A DNA stretch of 47,091 nt from Candidatus Sabulitectum silens (GCA_001875255.1 MJAN01000014.1:1-47091); one strand, 5' to 3'; positions 39,068-46,318 are shown, counted from the first letter of the stretch. Translations and numbers: made by a program. The notes: a model not told the origin generated them from the sequence alone.

Positions 39068-39831
39068 GTGTTTGACAAGGGCAATATCCAAGGGCTGTTA
39101 CCGGTTATTCTTATCCTTGTATCAGGAACCCCTGCCCTTTCACTCCCCGGGGGCATGGAATTCACAACGATACCCGCCGGGGAGTTCCTCATGGGTTCCC
39201 CGGAGTACCGCGGCGGCAGAGGGGCGGACGAAGGGGCGCACAGGGTTTCCCTGGATGCCTTTGAAATGATGACCACAGAGGTCACCCAGGGTATGTGGCG
39301 CGAGGTTATGGGCAGAAGCCCCGCAGGGGGAAGGGGAACCGGAGATGATCATCCTGTATACCTGGTTTCCTGGAACGCCTGCCAGGATTTCATAGAGGCC
39401 CTGAACCAGTCGGATACCCTCTACACGTACTCCCTCCCCTCCGAAGCCCAGTGGGAGTACGCCTGCCGGGCGGGCACCGAGACCATTCATTTCTGGGGCG
39501 ACATCGACCTGCCCTCAACCCTGGGACGCTACTGCTGGTACAGCGGCAACTCCGACTCCACACAGCCGGTGGCCGAGAAGGAACCCAATGCCTTCGGTCT
39601 CTATGACATGTGCGGAAATGTCCGGGAATGGTGCCAGGATGTGTACACCGCCGACTATGAGCTCTGTCTGGCGGATGGAACACCCATGCTGGAGGGGGGA
39701 ACCACAAGGGTCATAAGGGGGGCAGCTTCTTCTTCGATTCAAGCCAGCTGCGCTCAGCGGCCCGTTCCCACCGCACACCGGGCCTGGCCGACTACGACCT
39801 GGGCTTCCGCCTGATCAGAACCCCGAGATAA
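39068..39831 (+). CDS. Secreted formylglycine-generating-enzyme-like protein
   Basis: SUMF1/FGE-sulfatase fold (C-type-lectin-like). Signal peptide GLLPVILILVSGTPALS; then GMEFTTIPAGEFLMGSPEYR, VTQGMWREVMG, HPVYLVSWNACQDFIEALNQ, LPSEAQWEYACRAGT, NAFGLYDMCGNVREWCQDVY and, after one lost base near 39719, RVIRGGSFFFDSSQLRSAAR, ending LADYDLGFRLIRTPR. True FGEs carry a copper-binding Cys pair in this last segment (RGGS...C....C..R); here those positions are Asp/Ser/Ala, so sulfatase activation is unlikely. No sulfatase gene is nearby. About 254 residues. Confidence 0.83.
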
Positions 39832-40531
39832 CGTCCTTCAGCAGGTAGAGCCCTCCAAGCACCACCAGGACTCCGCAGATGATCCTGAAGGTCCTTGCGG
39901 TCCTGCTGCCACCGGACCAGTCAAGAAGCCTCTGCACCTTATCGGTGAAGGAGCCGGCGAAGACCACTACGATACCGTGCCCCACGGCGAAGAGGCTTCC
40001 AAGGAGAATGGCCTGAAGCAGTCTTTCGGCTCCAAGCTGGAACATCAGGGCAAGCACCGGGGCCATGAAGGCGAAGGTGCAGGGGCCCAGGGCGGCTCCG
40101 AGAACGAGGCCCATGAGAACAGCCCCGAAGGCGCCGCTGCCCCCGGGCAGTTTACCTCCACTCCTTCCCGGAAGGGGAAGCTCCACCAGACCTGATATGG
40201 AAAGGCCCACATAGATAAGCACAGCGGCCATCAGGATGTTGCCTACGGGGCCAATATCTCCGGCAAGCCTGCCCAGGAGACTTGTGACGAGACCTATAAG
40301 GGCTATGGATATGGTCATTCCCAGGGCGAAGAGAAGGGCCAGTCTGAACCGTCTTCCCCGGGTCATCTCCCCGGTGTTCCCTCCCAGGTAGCCCATCACA
40401 AGGGGCACGCTCACAAGGTGGCAGGGGCTGAGGATCATGCTCATCAGCCCCCAGGCGAAACTCGCCGCCAGGGCAAGGGGGAAGGAGGCGTACAGGGCCC
40501 TGCTCAGGGCCTGCATCACATCGGCAAGCAT
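39815..40531 (-). CDS. CcdA/DsbD-type transmembrane electron carrier
   Basis: Polytopic protein of the CcdA family that moves reducing equivalents across the inner membrane. GLMSMILSPCHLVSVPLVMG and VLGAALGPCTFAFMAPVLAL hold the paired cysteines (SPC and GPC) expected in TM1 and TM4. Six TM helices can be counted, 238 residues. Last gene of a minus-strand operon; the thioredoxin-like lipoprotein 9 bp upstream is its likely client. Its 3' end overlaps the convergent FGE-like gene by 17 bp. Confidence 0.88.
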   Translation of the reverse strand: MLADVMQALSRALYASFPLALAASFAWGLMSMILSPCHLVSVPLVMGYLGGNTGEMTRGRRFRLALLFALGMTISIALIGLVTSLLGRLAGDIGPVGNILMAAVLIYVGLSISGLVELPLPGRSGGKLPGGSGAFGAVLMGLVLGAALGPCTFAFMAPVLALMFQLGAERLLQAILLGSLFAVGHGIVVVFAGSFTDKVQRLLDWSGGSRTARTFRIICGVLVVLGGLYLLKDVISGF

Positions 40532-40540
40532 ATAGTCTCC

Positions 40541-40957
40541 CTATTCAAATGTGTAGCCCAGTGTCCGCCATCGGGCCATCATGTCGTCGCAGGACATGTA
40601 CCCTTCGTGCCTGAAAAGCTCCTCACCGGTTTCCGAGAGGAAAACCTGTGTGGGGATCACCCTTATTCCGAAGTCCCTTGCCGCCTGGCCGTTCCGGTTC
40701 ACGTCTATAACCTGCACGTCCAGCAGGTCGCCGGTCTCGAAGTCCAGCCTCTCCAGCTCGTCCTCCATCATCTGGCAGGGCACGCAGCTGCTGGAGCCCA
40801 GGTCGATAAGGGCGGGAAGGCCGTTCAGATAACCCAGCACAGGGGATTCAGAGGGGGAAGAGGTTTCAGCTGCGGGCTCTTCACCAGTGCCGCATGAAAC
40901 GGCGAACAGAACAAGGGAGGCGAGGACAAGCAGACTGCGACTCAATGATGATGTCAT
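40541..40957 (-). CDS. Thioredoxin-fold lipoprotein with CVPC motif
   Basis: Start set at the ATG behind GGAGAG, giving signal sequence SRSLLVLASLVLFAVSCGTG with lipobox FAVSC. A Glu/Ser/Pro linker precedes the thioredoxin domain: LPALIDLGSSSCVPCQMMED, LDVQVIDVNRNGQAA, and cis-Pro RVIPTQVFLSETGEEL. About 138 residues. Periplasmic, probably membrane-anchored. Next to a CcdA-type protein that could keep it reduced. There is an 81 bp gap to the upstream mini-thioredoxin gene. Confidence 0.88.
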   Translation of the reverse strand: MTSSLSRSLLVLASLVLFAVSCGTGEEPAAETSSPSESPVLGYLNGLPALIDLGSSSCVPCQMMEDELERLDFETGDLLDVQVIDVNRNGQAARDFGIRVIPTQVFLSETGEELFRHEGYMSCDDMMARWRTLGYTFE

Positions 40958-41038
40958 CCGATACTCTCCAATCCATATCAAAATGGTGTGAAATGATCCC
41001 GTTTGAAAGCGGCGCATAAGAACGCCGCCTTCAGCATA

Positions 41039-41269
41039 TCAGCCCAGAAGGGTCTTCATCTCCTCAAGAGAGGGAACCTTCCCGGCTATCTTCACTTCGC
41101 CGTCCACCGCCAGGGCCGGTGTCATCATCACACCGAAGGCCATTATGTCGTTCAGGGAGGTTACCTTCACTATCTCATAGTCGAGGTCCATTGCCAGGGC
41201 GGCGTTCTCCGCCACCTCCGCCATCTTTTTGCATTTGGGGCAGCCGGTGCCCAGTACCTGTATCTTCAT
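41039..41269 (-). CDS. TM0996/MTH895-type small redox protein (CPKC)
   Basis: A 76-residue thioredoxin-fold protein: MKIQVLGTGCPKCKKMAEVA with redox pair CPKC near the N-terminus, then YEIVKVTSLNDIMAFGVMMT and TPALAVDGEVKIAGKVPS. The start is placed at the ATG behind GGGAGAAAG; an in-frame start 10 codons upstream is less likely. Cytosolic. This family is commonly encoded beside DUF318 permeases and ArsR regulators, exactly as here. Confidence 0.9.
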   Translation of the reverse strand: MKIQVLGTGCPKCKKMAEVAENAALAMDLDYEIVKVTSLNDIMAFGVMMTPALAVDGEVKIAGKVPSLEEMKTLLG

Positions 41270-41282
41270 TTCTTTCTCCCAA

Positions 41283-42574
41283 TCAGAAGAATTTTCCAAA
41301 GGCTATGCCGCTCAGCGCAGCCATCACAACCACGAGTGCAACGAAAACTACTGTCTTTCTGGTTCCCATGACGCTTCTTATCACAAGCATGTTGGGAAGG
41401 CTCAGGGCGGGTCCCGCAAGAAGCAGAGCCAGGGCCGGCCCTTGCCCATTCCGCTTCCGATGAGCCCCTGGAGTATGGGGATCTCCGTAAGTGTGGCGAA
41501 GTACATGAAGGCCCCTGCCACCGATGCGAAGAGGTTTGCCCGGACTGAATTGCCGCCAACTGCCCTTTCCACCCAACCGGAGGGGATGAGCCCCTCGTGA
41601 CCGACCCTTCCCAGAAGGGCACCTGCCACCAGGACGCCGAAAAGAAGCAGGGGAAGTATCTGCTTGGCGAAGCCCCATGTGGAGCCGAACCACTCCTTTC
41701 CCTCTTCAGGCCCCGAGGCCAGCACTATGGAAAGCCCTATCACACCGGCGGCGAAGGGCAGTTCAGGGGAAGGGGAGAATATCGAGGCAACAGCGGTTAC
41801 AAGGCCCACCGCAAGGAGCTTCCACATGGAGGCCCCGAACCAGCGGACCAGAACGATCCCCAGCAGAACGCTGAATCCGGTAACGATTTGCCACTTCATC
41901 TGGTAAAGGCTCTGCCAGACACCTCCGCTGTCATCCGGGGCGAAGTTGGCGAACACCAGTATTCCCACCATGGAGGCGAAGTAGATCGCCGTTTTCCACA
42001 GGGGTCTTCCTTCACCGGAGGGGCTCTGGAACACATTCGCCGCCTGTCTTTCCCTTTCGTCCCGGCGGAAGATGAGATGCATGAGAAGACCAATGACGAC
42101 ACTGAAGACAATAGCTCCCACCGCCCTGGCCACACCCAGCTCGATTCCCAGCACCCTGGCGGTAAGGATAATGGCAAGAACGTTTATCGCCGGGCCGGAG
42201 TATAGGAAGGCCGTTGCGGGTCCCAGTCCGGCGCCCATTCTGTAAATCCCGGCGAAGAGGGGAAGAACGGTGCAGGAACAAACCGCCAGAACGGTGCCTG
42301 AAACCGAAGCCACACCGTAGGCCACAGCCTTTTTCGCTTGCCCGCCCAGGTATTTCATCACCGAGTTCTGGCTTACGAAAACCCCAATTCCCCCGGCAAT
42401 GAAGAACGCCGGAATCAGGCAGAGGAGCACATGCTCCCTGGCATACCATTTGGTAAGGGCAAGGGCCTCGGTAACAGCGTTGTCGAACCGCGGGCTTCCC
42501 AGGGGAAGGTAATAGAACCCAAGAAAAACCCCGGCCATGAGCGCCAGTGTCTTCCATTCCTTTTTCCAGGTCAT
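41283..42574 (-). CDS. ArsP/DUF318-type permease
   Basis: Multi-TM permease of the ArsP_1 (DUF318, UPF0718) family; characterised ArsP members export trivalent organoarsenicals. LAVCSCTVLPLFAGIYRMGA and GPATAFLYSGPAINVLAIIL form the first conserved block with a C-x-C pair; the second half repeats the pattern with FMYFATLTEIPILQGLIGSG and, after one lost base near 41440, ALALLLAGPALSLPNMLVIR. About 430 residues, eight or more TM helices. The ATG overlaps the arsR stop. The substrate here is not known. Confidence 0.88.
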
Positions 42575-42903
42575 CAGGCACCATTCCTTTTTTCGAGGTG
42601 TTGAGCGTCTTCCTCAACATTCAGTTTCAGGACTTCGTCGAAGCACTTCAGGAAGTTCATGATGCAGGGCACCCGAAGGTGGTAGTAAACCTGCTTCCCG
42701 CTCTTCCTGTAGCCGGCGATACCGGCTTTTCGCAGCACCGACAGATGCCGGGAAATTGTTGAATAGTCCAGATCCAGGGCGGAATTGAACTCGCAGACGC
42801 ACAGCTCTCCATTCGCCAGCATCTCCACCATCTGAAGCCTGCAGGGGTTGGAAAGTGCCCCTATCAGCTCTGCTCTTCGTCGATAGTAGTCCCTATCATC
42901 CAT
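42574..42903 (-). CDS. ArsR-family metalloregulator
   Basis: A 109-residue winged-helix repressor. LIGALSNPCRLQMVEMLANG leads into the sensing helix ELCVCEFNSALDLDYSTISR, holding a C-x-C pair like that of ArsR; the third Cys of E. coli ArsR is Asn here. RHLSVLRKAGIAGYRKSGKQ and VYYHLRVPCIMNFLKCF follow, the latter with two more Cys that could complete a site. The start at 42903 is chosen because GGAGG and a promoter lie just upstream; an open frame extends to 42954 across the promoter. Confidence 0.92.
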   Translation of the reverse strand: MDDRDYYRRRAELIGALSNPCRLQMVEMLANGELCVCEFNSALDLDYSTISRHLSVLRKAGIAGYRKSGKQVYYHLRVPCIMNFLKCFDEVLKLNVEEDAQHLEKRNGA

Positions 42904-42918
42904 GAATAACCTCCAATA

Positions 42919-42954
42919 CATTTGCAAATATATGCAAACATACATATGTGTCAA
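42919..42954 (-). promoter_or_regulatory. arsR promoter overlapped by an ArsR-type operator
   Basis: Minus strand: perfect TTGACA (42949-42954), 16 bp spacer, TATATT (42927-42932), then GGAGG (42910-42914) and the ATG. The spacer and -10 contain TTTGCATATATTTGCAAAT (42920-42938), two TTTGCA repeats and a TTTGCAAA palindrome. AT-rich dyads of this kind over the promoter are typical ArsR/SmtB operators, which suggests autorepression of the whole five-gene operon. Confidence 0.75.
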
Positions 42955-42974
42955 GCACCGGATTGATCAGTTTT

Positions 42975-43100
42975 ACGAAGGTCACACAATGTGACAGTCT
43001 GATTTCGTTGGACACTCCAGCCGGGCAATAAGGAGTACGAGAAGCTGAAAGTGAAGGCGGTGTCAATTCTTAAAAGGTCGTCATGCAGATCCCGGCGGGT
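42975..43100 (+). pseudogene. Decayed copy of a toxin gene with its promoter
   Basis: This stretch aligns base for base with the start of the toxin locus at 45146-45285. Shared blocks include CACACAATG, then GAGAAGCTGAAAGTGAA against GAAAAACTGAGAGCTGA, and GTCATGCAGATC with CGGCGGG at the 3' end. The TTGACA and the ATG are lost and the frame is short. Similarity stops near 43100, where a HAD gene's 3' end begins. Contains a 15 bp palindrome at 42981-42995. I read it as a remnant of a duplicated toxin-antitoxin locus. Confidence 0.7.
42981..42995. repeat. Palindrome GTCACA-CAA-TGTGAC
   Basis: Perfect 6 bp inverted repeat around CAA, upstream of the decayed toxin copy and 78 bp upstream of arsR. 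The intact toxin promoter has only the left half. It could be an operator; no regulator can be assigned. Confidence 0.5.
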
Positions 43101-43132
43101 AACCCGTTCTTCAGGTAAAACCGCCAGCTTCC

Positions 43133-43774
43133 TCAGGGGTCTGGTTCAGCAGGGAACCCCTCCAGGAGAAGATCCACTGTCCCCGGGATATCCCCGGGGC
43201 TATCTATCAGCACAGTGGAAAGCTCCAGTTCACTCCGGTTCCCGAAGCCCCAGGCCGCTCCGGCGGAGGGGATACCGCAGGAAGAGGCTGCAATGAAGTC
43301 GTACTTCCTGTCCCCGATCATTACAGCATTCCCTCCGTACCGTGCAATAAGTCCCGAAACGAGATACTCCTTGGTGCCTCCGTGGCCACAGCCTGTGATC
43401 TCGCTGAAAAGCTCCCTTATATGGAACATCTCCAGGATATCCACCGCGGTTTCCGGTTTCTTGCCGGTGGCTATGCATAGAACCGTTCCAGCCATGCGCA
43501 GGGTCTTTAGAGCTTCCCTCATGCCGGGATAGAGGACGTTCTCAGAATATCCTTTTTTCCTGTAGTACTCCCTGAACAAGGCGGTTCCCTCATCCCGGCG
43601 GTCAGGCACAAGTTCGTGAAATATCTCACTGAGAGGGGGACCTATGAACCTGAGGAGTTCCCCGGGCTCTATCCCGGGGAGCCCCATCATTCCCAGCGAG
43701 TGGTTGATGCCGGAGGTGATTCCCGCCGACGGATCGCTTATGGTGCCGTCAAGATCGAAGATCGCAACTTTCAT
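43133..43774 (-). CDS. HAD-superfamily hydrolase (phosphoglycolate phosphatase-like)
   Basis: HAD phosphatase of 213 residues with a C1 cap. Motif I AIFDLDGTISD, motif II-type VLCIATGKK, and motif III/IV VMIGDRKYDFIAAS are intact. The cap region starts GITSGINHSLGMMGLPGIEP, as in Gph/PpaX enzymes; the substrate is not readable. The ATG has no Shine-Dalgarno; a TATAGT -10 sits 7 nt upstream, so the mRNA is probably leaderless. No frame break. It lies 25 bp after the lipoprotein gene on the same strand. Confidence 0.9.
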   Translation of the reverse strand: MKVAIFDLDGTISDPSAGITSGINHSLGMMGLPGIEPGELLRFIGPPLSEIFHELVPDRRDEGTALFREYYRKKGYSENVLYPGMREALKTLRMAGTVLCIATGKKPETAVDILEMFHIRELFSEITGCGHGGTKEYLVSGLIARYGGNAVMIGDRKYDFIAASSCGIPSAGAAWGFGNRSELELSTVLIDSPGDIPGTVDLLLEGFPAEPDP

Positions 43775-43781
43775 GAGCAGT

Positions 43782-43787
43782 ACTATA
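43782..43787 (-). promoter_or_regulatory. -10 element TATAGT just before the HAD start
   Basis: TATAGT on the minus strand with 7 nt to the ATG. The -35 is weak (TTCAAC at 18 bp). It places the transcription start at or next to the start codon. Confidence 0.45.
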
Positions 43788-43799
43788 CGAAAAGTCAGG

Positions 43800-44666
43800 C
43801 TATCTGTTGAAGGCTATGCCCCAGGCTCCTGCGTCGTAATCATCTTCGGTCTGATCGGCGAAGGTGTCGGCATCGATCACGTCAGCGGCGATCCTTCGGT
43901 ATTCAGAGGTGTACTCAACGTACCATTCATATGTGTACACGCCGTCACCGGCTGCCTCATCCCCGTAAAGGCCGTTGTCGTACATCATGTGCCTGGGATG
44001 TCCGGAAAGCGGTCCGTGGGCGATCACGAAGAAGGGAGGGTCGTAGGAAGGGTTCAGGTGATTCACCGTTACCTCCATCCTGGCAAGGTCACCCTCCTGA
44101 AGGTCGGGGAGTTCGGACTGAACATCGTAGAACTGTCCCGTATCTGTGCATTCCCAGATCAGTTCATCCCTGACGAAGATCCTCATGGAAGAAATGAACA
44201 CTTCCTGTTCTCCGGAGTCGAGCATATGCTCGGCGGGTGTCACTGATACGATCTCCCAGCCTCCGTATCCCTCGGCGTTTACGTTCCTCTCCAGGGCCGC
44301 CCTGACGAACCTTATGTCGGATATGGGTTTGAATCCCGGTTCGAACACACCGTCATGCACTGTGTCGATAACAAGCTGAGCCTCGATGCTGTGAATCACC
44401 GTGACCGTACATACCCCCGCCGCCGGATCATTCTCCAGAATGACCTGCCTCACCGGTTCTGAAAGCAGCTCCCTGTACCAGATCTCCGGAAAACCCACGG
44501 CCCCCCTGTCCGAGTCCCCGGTGCCGTCCAGCCCGTAACCCCTTACAAGGTCAGAGGATGCCAACAGGCATGATATCCAGTCCTCATCGGTGACCTCCGG
44601 GGACTGCGCACATCCCCAGAAAAGAGCCATCATCAGAGCCGTTCCAAGTGCAGCTGTCTTGTTCAT
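43800..44666 (-). CDS. Lipoprotein of unknown function
   Basis: The ATG behind a GGGGGA site gives signal sequence NKTAALGTALMMALFWGCAQ with lipobox LFWGC. The 288-residue protein is acidic. Its C-terminal region has MYDNGLYGDEAAGDGVYTYE, resembling the D-G-GD--AGDG-YT calcium-binding-like motif seen in choice-of-anchor X-type surface proteins. Middle: VTVIHSIEAQLVIDTVHDGV and RFVRAALERNVNAEGYGGWE. I do not recognise a catalytic domain. The GTG at 44684 is a possible alternative start. The frame is intact. Confidence 0.75.
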   Translation of the reverse strand: MNKTAALGTALMMALFWGCAQSPEVTDEDWISCLLASSDLVRGYGLDGTGDSDRGAVGFPEIWYRELLSEPVRQVILENDPAAGVCTVTVIHSIEAQLVIDTVHDGVFEPGFKPISDIRFVRAALERNVNAEGYGGWEIVSVTPAEHMLDSGEQEVFISSMRIFVRDELIWECTDTGQFYDVQSELPDLQEGDLARMEVTVNHLNPSYDPPFFVIAHGPLSGHPRHMMYDNGLYGDEAAGDGVYTYEWYVEYTSEYRRIAADVIDADTFADQTEDDYDAGAWGIAFNR

Positions 44667-44959
44667 CTCATTCCCCCTTTCCACCGGACCATCCCGGCAA
44701 AAATACCATGTGGCACGCTTTTTAAGAGGATGTTACTCGGCTGTAACAGAATGTTAAGGGAAGCAGGGTAGCGCATGGAGGCACTGGGGAGGAAGGATCA
44801 GAACCTGAGATTGATGAGCGGGAGCGCCGCCATGGTAAGAACCACCGTGGTCGCCTTCCTCCCGCTGTGGAGCAATGTATTCCAAAAAGAGAGCACGACC
44901 AGTTCAGCATGCTCTGGCTTGGGTTCAGCTGCGCAGGGAATGTTCCCAACTTCAGAGAG
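44667..44959. other. Intergenic stretch with one inverted repeat
   Basis: I see no supported gene. It holds TGTTAC-TCGGCT-GTAACA (44731-44748), a perfect 6 bp inverted repeat of operator type, upstream of the lipoprotein gene and the small HTH gene. The 3' part may encode the N-terminus of the HTH gene in a broken frame (QLRRECSQLQ-like). Confidence 0.5.
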
Positions 44960-45135
44960 ATGAAGAGAGACGGGATATCCCAGGCGGAACTGGCCCGAAG
45001 GCATGGGCTATCCAGGGAAAGAGTTTACCAGTGGCTGACTCTGCTTGAGCTGCGAGGAGGGAGATCGAGAGGCTGAAGGCGATGGGGGACAACTGGGAGA
45101 GAAGGCTTTTGACCGAAAGGATGCTCAGATGGTAA
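44960..45135 (+). CDS. Small ParB/KorB-like HTH protein, copy 1 (frame break)
   Basis: MKRDGISQAELARRHGLSRE with RVYQWLTLLEL is an HTH of the ParB/KorB type. After one or two lost bases near 45052 it reads PEEEIERLKAMGDNWERRLL, TERMLRW and a stop. It is clearly related to the protein at 45890-46135 (SQAELARRHGLSRERV vs TKAQLARKLNISGARV; AMGDNWERRLLTER vs AMGDHWERVLLTER). The N-terminus probably extends upstream in another frame. Ends 43 bp before the toxin ATG. Role unknown; possibly a regulator of the locus. Confidence 0.6.
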
Positions 45136-45142
45136 AGCAATA

Positions 45143-45171
45143 TTGACAAAAGGCACACAATGGAATACATT
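45143..45171 (+). promoter_or_regulatory. Near-consensus promoter of the toxin-antitoxin pair
   Basis: Perfect TTGACA (45143-45148), 17 bp spacer, TACATT (45166-45171). The ATG of the toxin follows 6 nt after the -10, so transcription should begin at or within a base of the start codon. No Shine-Dalgarno precedes this ATG. Confidence 0.75.
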
Positions 45172-45177
45172 CATTGC

Positions 45178-45465
45178 ATGGCACACTATAACTGGAGTAA
45201 TGAGAAGAACGAAAAACTGAGAGCTGAACGCGGTGTCAGCTTTGAACAGGTTGTCATGCAGATCGCGGCGGGAAACTTGAAGGCAGTGTATGAACACCCC
45301 AATAAGGACAAGTACACGAACCAGAGAATTCTAGTAGTAGAGATAGATCGCTACTGCTATCTTGTTCCTTTTGTTGAGGATGAGAACGGAAGGTTCCTGA
45401 AGACGATCATTCCCAGTCGCAGGGCGACACGGATGTATATAGGAGATGAAAATGAAAAGGAATGA
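45178..45465 (+). CDS. BrnT/DUF4258-like toxin
   Basis: A 95-residue RelE-fold-like toxin candidate. MAHYNWSNEKNEKLRAERGV followed by SFEQVVMQIA matches the BrnT opening (W..EKN..L...GVSFE). The end, RILVVEIDRYCYLVPFVEDE then FLKTIIPSRRATRMYIG, matches the family's K.I.SRRAT..Y close. The start is the ATG at 45178; a frame open from 45160 would cover the promoter. Predicted leaderless. It overlaps the antitoxin by 20 bp. DNA here is AT-richer than the rest of the window, as in transferred segments. Confidence 0.78.
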   Translation: MAHYNWSNEKNEKLRAERGVSFEQVVMQIAAGNLKAVYEHPNKDKYTNQRILVVEIDRYCYLVPFVEDENGRFLKTIIPSRRATRMYIGDENEKE

Positions 45466-45778
45466 ACTTACCAAAGAAGAAAAGGAAATCCTTGAATCCT
45501 TTGAGAAGGATGAATGGGTGCCACTTCCTGACGGTGAATCAGAGATCGGAAAGCACAAGCGATATGCCAGGAATACCCTGAAGAAGGACAGGCGAATCAA
45601 CATCAGGATATCTTCAAAGGATCTGGAAACCCTGCAGCTCATGGCAGTGGAGGACGGTCTTCCCTACCAGACCCTTATCAGCAGTATTCTTCACAGATAT
45701 GTCTCGGGTCGGTCGAGGAGAAACCCAGACAGTACTAAGATACTGAACTCAATAAAGCTAAAACTGGATGAGCAATAA
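45446..45778 (+). CDS. CopG/BrnA-like antitoxin
   Basis: A 110-residue protein beginning MKMKRNELTKEEKEILESFE. An acidic linker precedes KKDRRINIRISSKDLETLQL and then MAVEDGLPYQTLISSILHRY, which is a ribbon-helix-helix-type DNA-binding pattern seen in antitoxins paired with BrnT/DUF4258 toxins. TAGGAGATG provides a ribosome site within the toxin 3' end, so the two are coupled. The antitoxin follows its toxin here, the order of BrnTA. Likely autoregulates the promoter at 45143-45171. Confidence 0.78.
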   Translation: MKMKRNELTKEEKEILESFEKDEWVPLPDGESEIGKHKRYARNTLKKDRRINIRISSKDLETLQLMAVEDGLPYQTLISSILHRYVSGRSRRNPDSTKILNSIKLKLDEQ

Positions 45779-45782
45779 TGGA

Positions 45783-45810
45783 AAGGCCCAGGCAGTTCGC
45801 CTGGAGCCTT
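45783..45810 (+). terminator. Hairpin after the antitoxin
   Basis: AAGGC-CCAGGC pairs with GCCTGG-(A)-GCCTT around loop AGTTC, directly after the antitoxin stop. A GC-rich stem of 11 bp with one bulge; only TAAT follows, so termination would be weak or bidirectional. Confidence 0.45.
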
Positions 45811-45889
45811 AATCTGGCGCCTCGACCGTCTCTCCCAGCGAACTTTCTTCTGTTATGACGCAACCATCGAACCGACTCGGCCGAAGAAG

Positions 45890-46135
45890 GTGAGGAAGAC
45901 TTTCAGGAACCCGATCATACAGGCGAAAGAGATGCAGCTTGATATGGAATACCATGGTCTGACGAAAGCTCAGCTGGCCAGGAAACTCAACATCTCAGGA
46001 GCAAGGGTGACTCAGATGCTCAATCTGCTGAGGCTTCCAGACGAGTTGATTCAGGAAGTGGAAGCCATGGGAGATCACTGGGAACGAGTGCTGTTAACTG
46101 AAAGAACACTACGCAAAGCAGTATCGCCAAGATAA
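45890..46135 (+). CDS. Small ParB/KorB-like HTH protein, copy 2
   Basis: An 81-residue protein from a GTG start: RKTFRNPIIQAKEMQLDMEY, then the HTH TKAQLARKLNISGARVTQML with NLLRLPDELIQEVEAMGDHW. Proteins with this RNP-HTH layout occur beside recombinases and plasmid-type loci, but none is in view. Paralogue of the broken gene at 44960-45135, so the toxin-antitoxin pair is flanked by two HTH copies. It sits 112 bp after the antitoxin. Function inferred only as DNA binding. Confidence 0.72.
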   Translation: MRKTFRNPIIQAKEMQLDMEYHGLTKAQLARKLNISGARVTQMLNLLRLPDELIQEVEAMGDHWERVLLTERTLRKAVSPR

Positions 46136-46288
46136 GCTCGAGTTCAGGGCTTTTCCATTGGTCGGTTGTTCTCTTCAGACGCCACCGAAGCAGTACTTCA
46201 GATTCGTTTGTGAACATGTTCTTATGGAACGGAAAACAGAACCATACCAAGCCCGTATGCGCCAGCTTCAATCCGATGAAGCTTCCTC

Positions 46289-46318
46289 TTGACACGCCCC
46301 CCCCATGCCATGTCATAT
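46289..46318 (+). promoter_or_regulatory. Candidate promoter of the last gene
   Basis: TTGACA (46289-46294), 18 bp spacer containing a run of eight C, TCATAT (46313-46318). The ATG lies 47 bp further on with GAAGGAAG before it. The rest of the 46136-46364 gap shows nothing I can support. Confidence 0.45.

Noticed and set aside
39068..39831. Sulfatase-activating formylglycine-generating enzyme
   Set aside because: The copper-binding cysteines are absent and no sulfatase is nearby.
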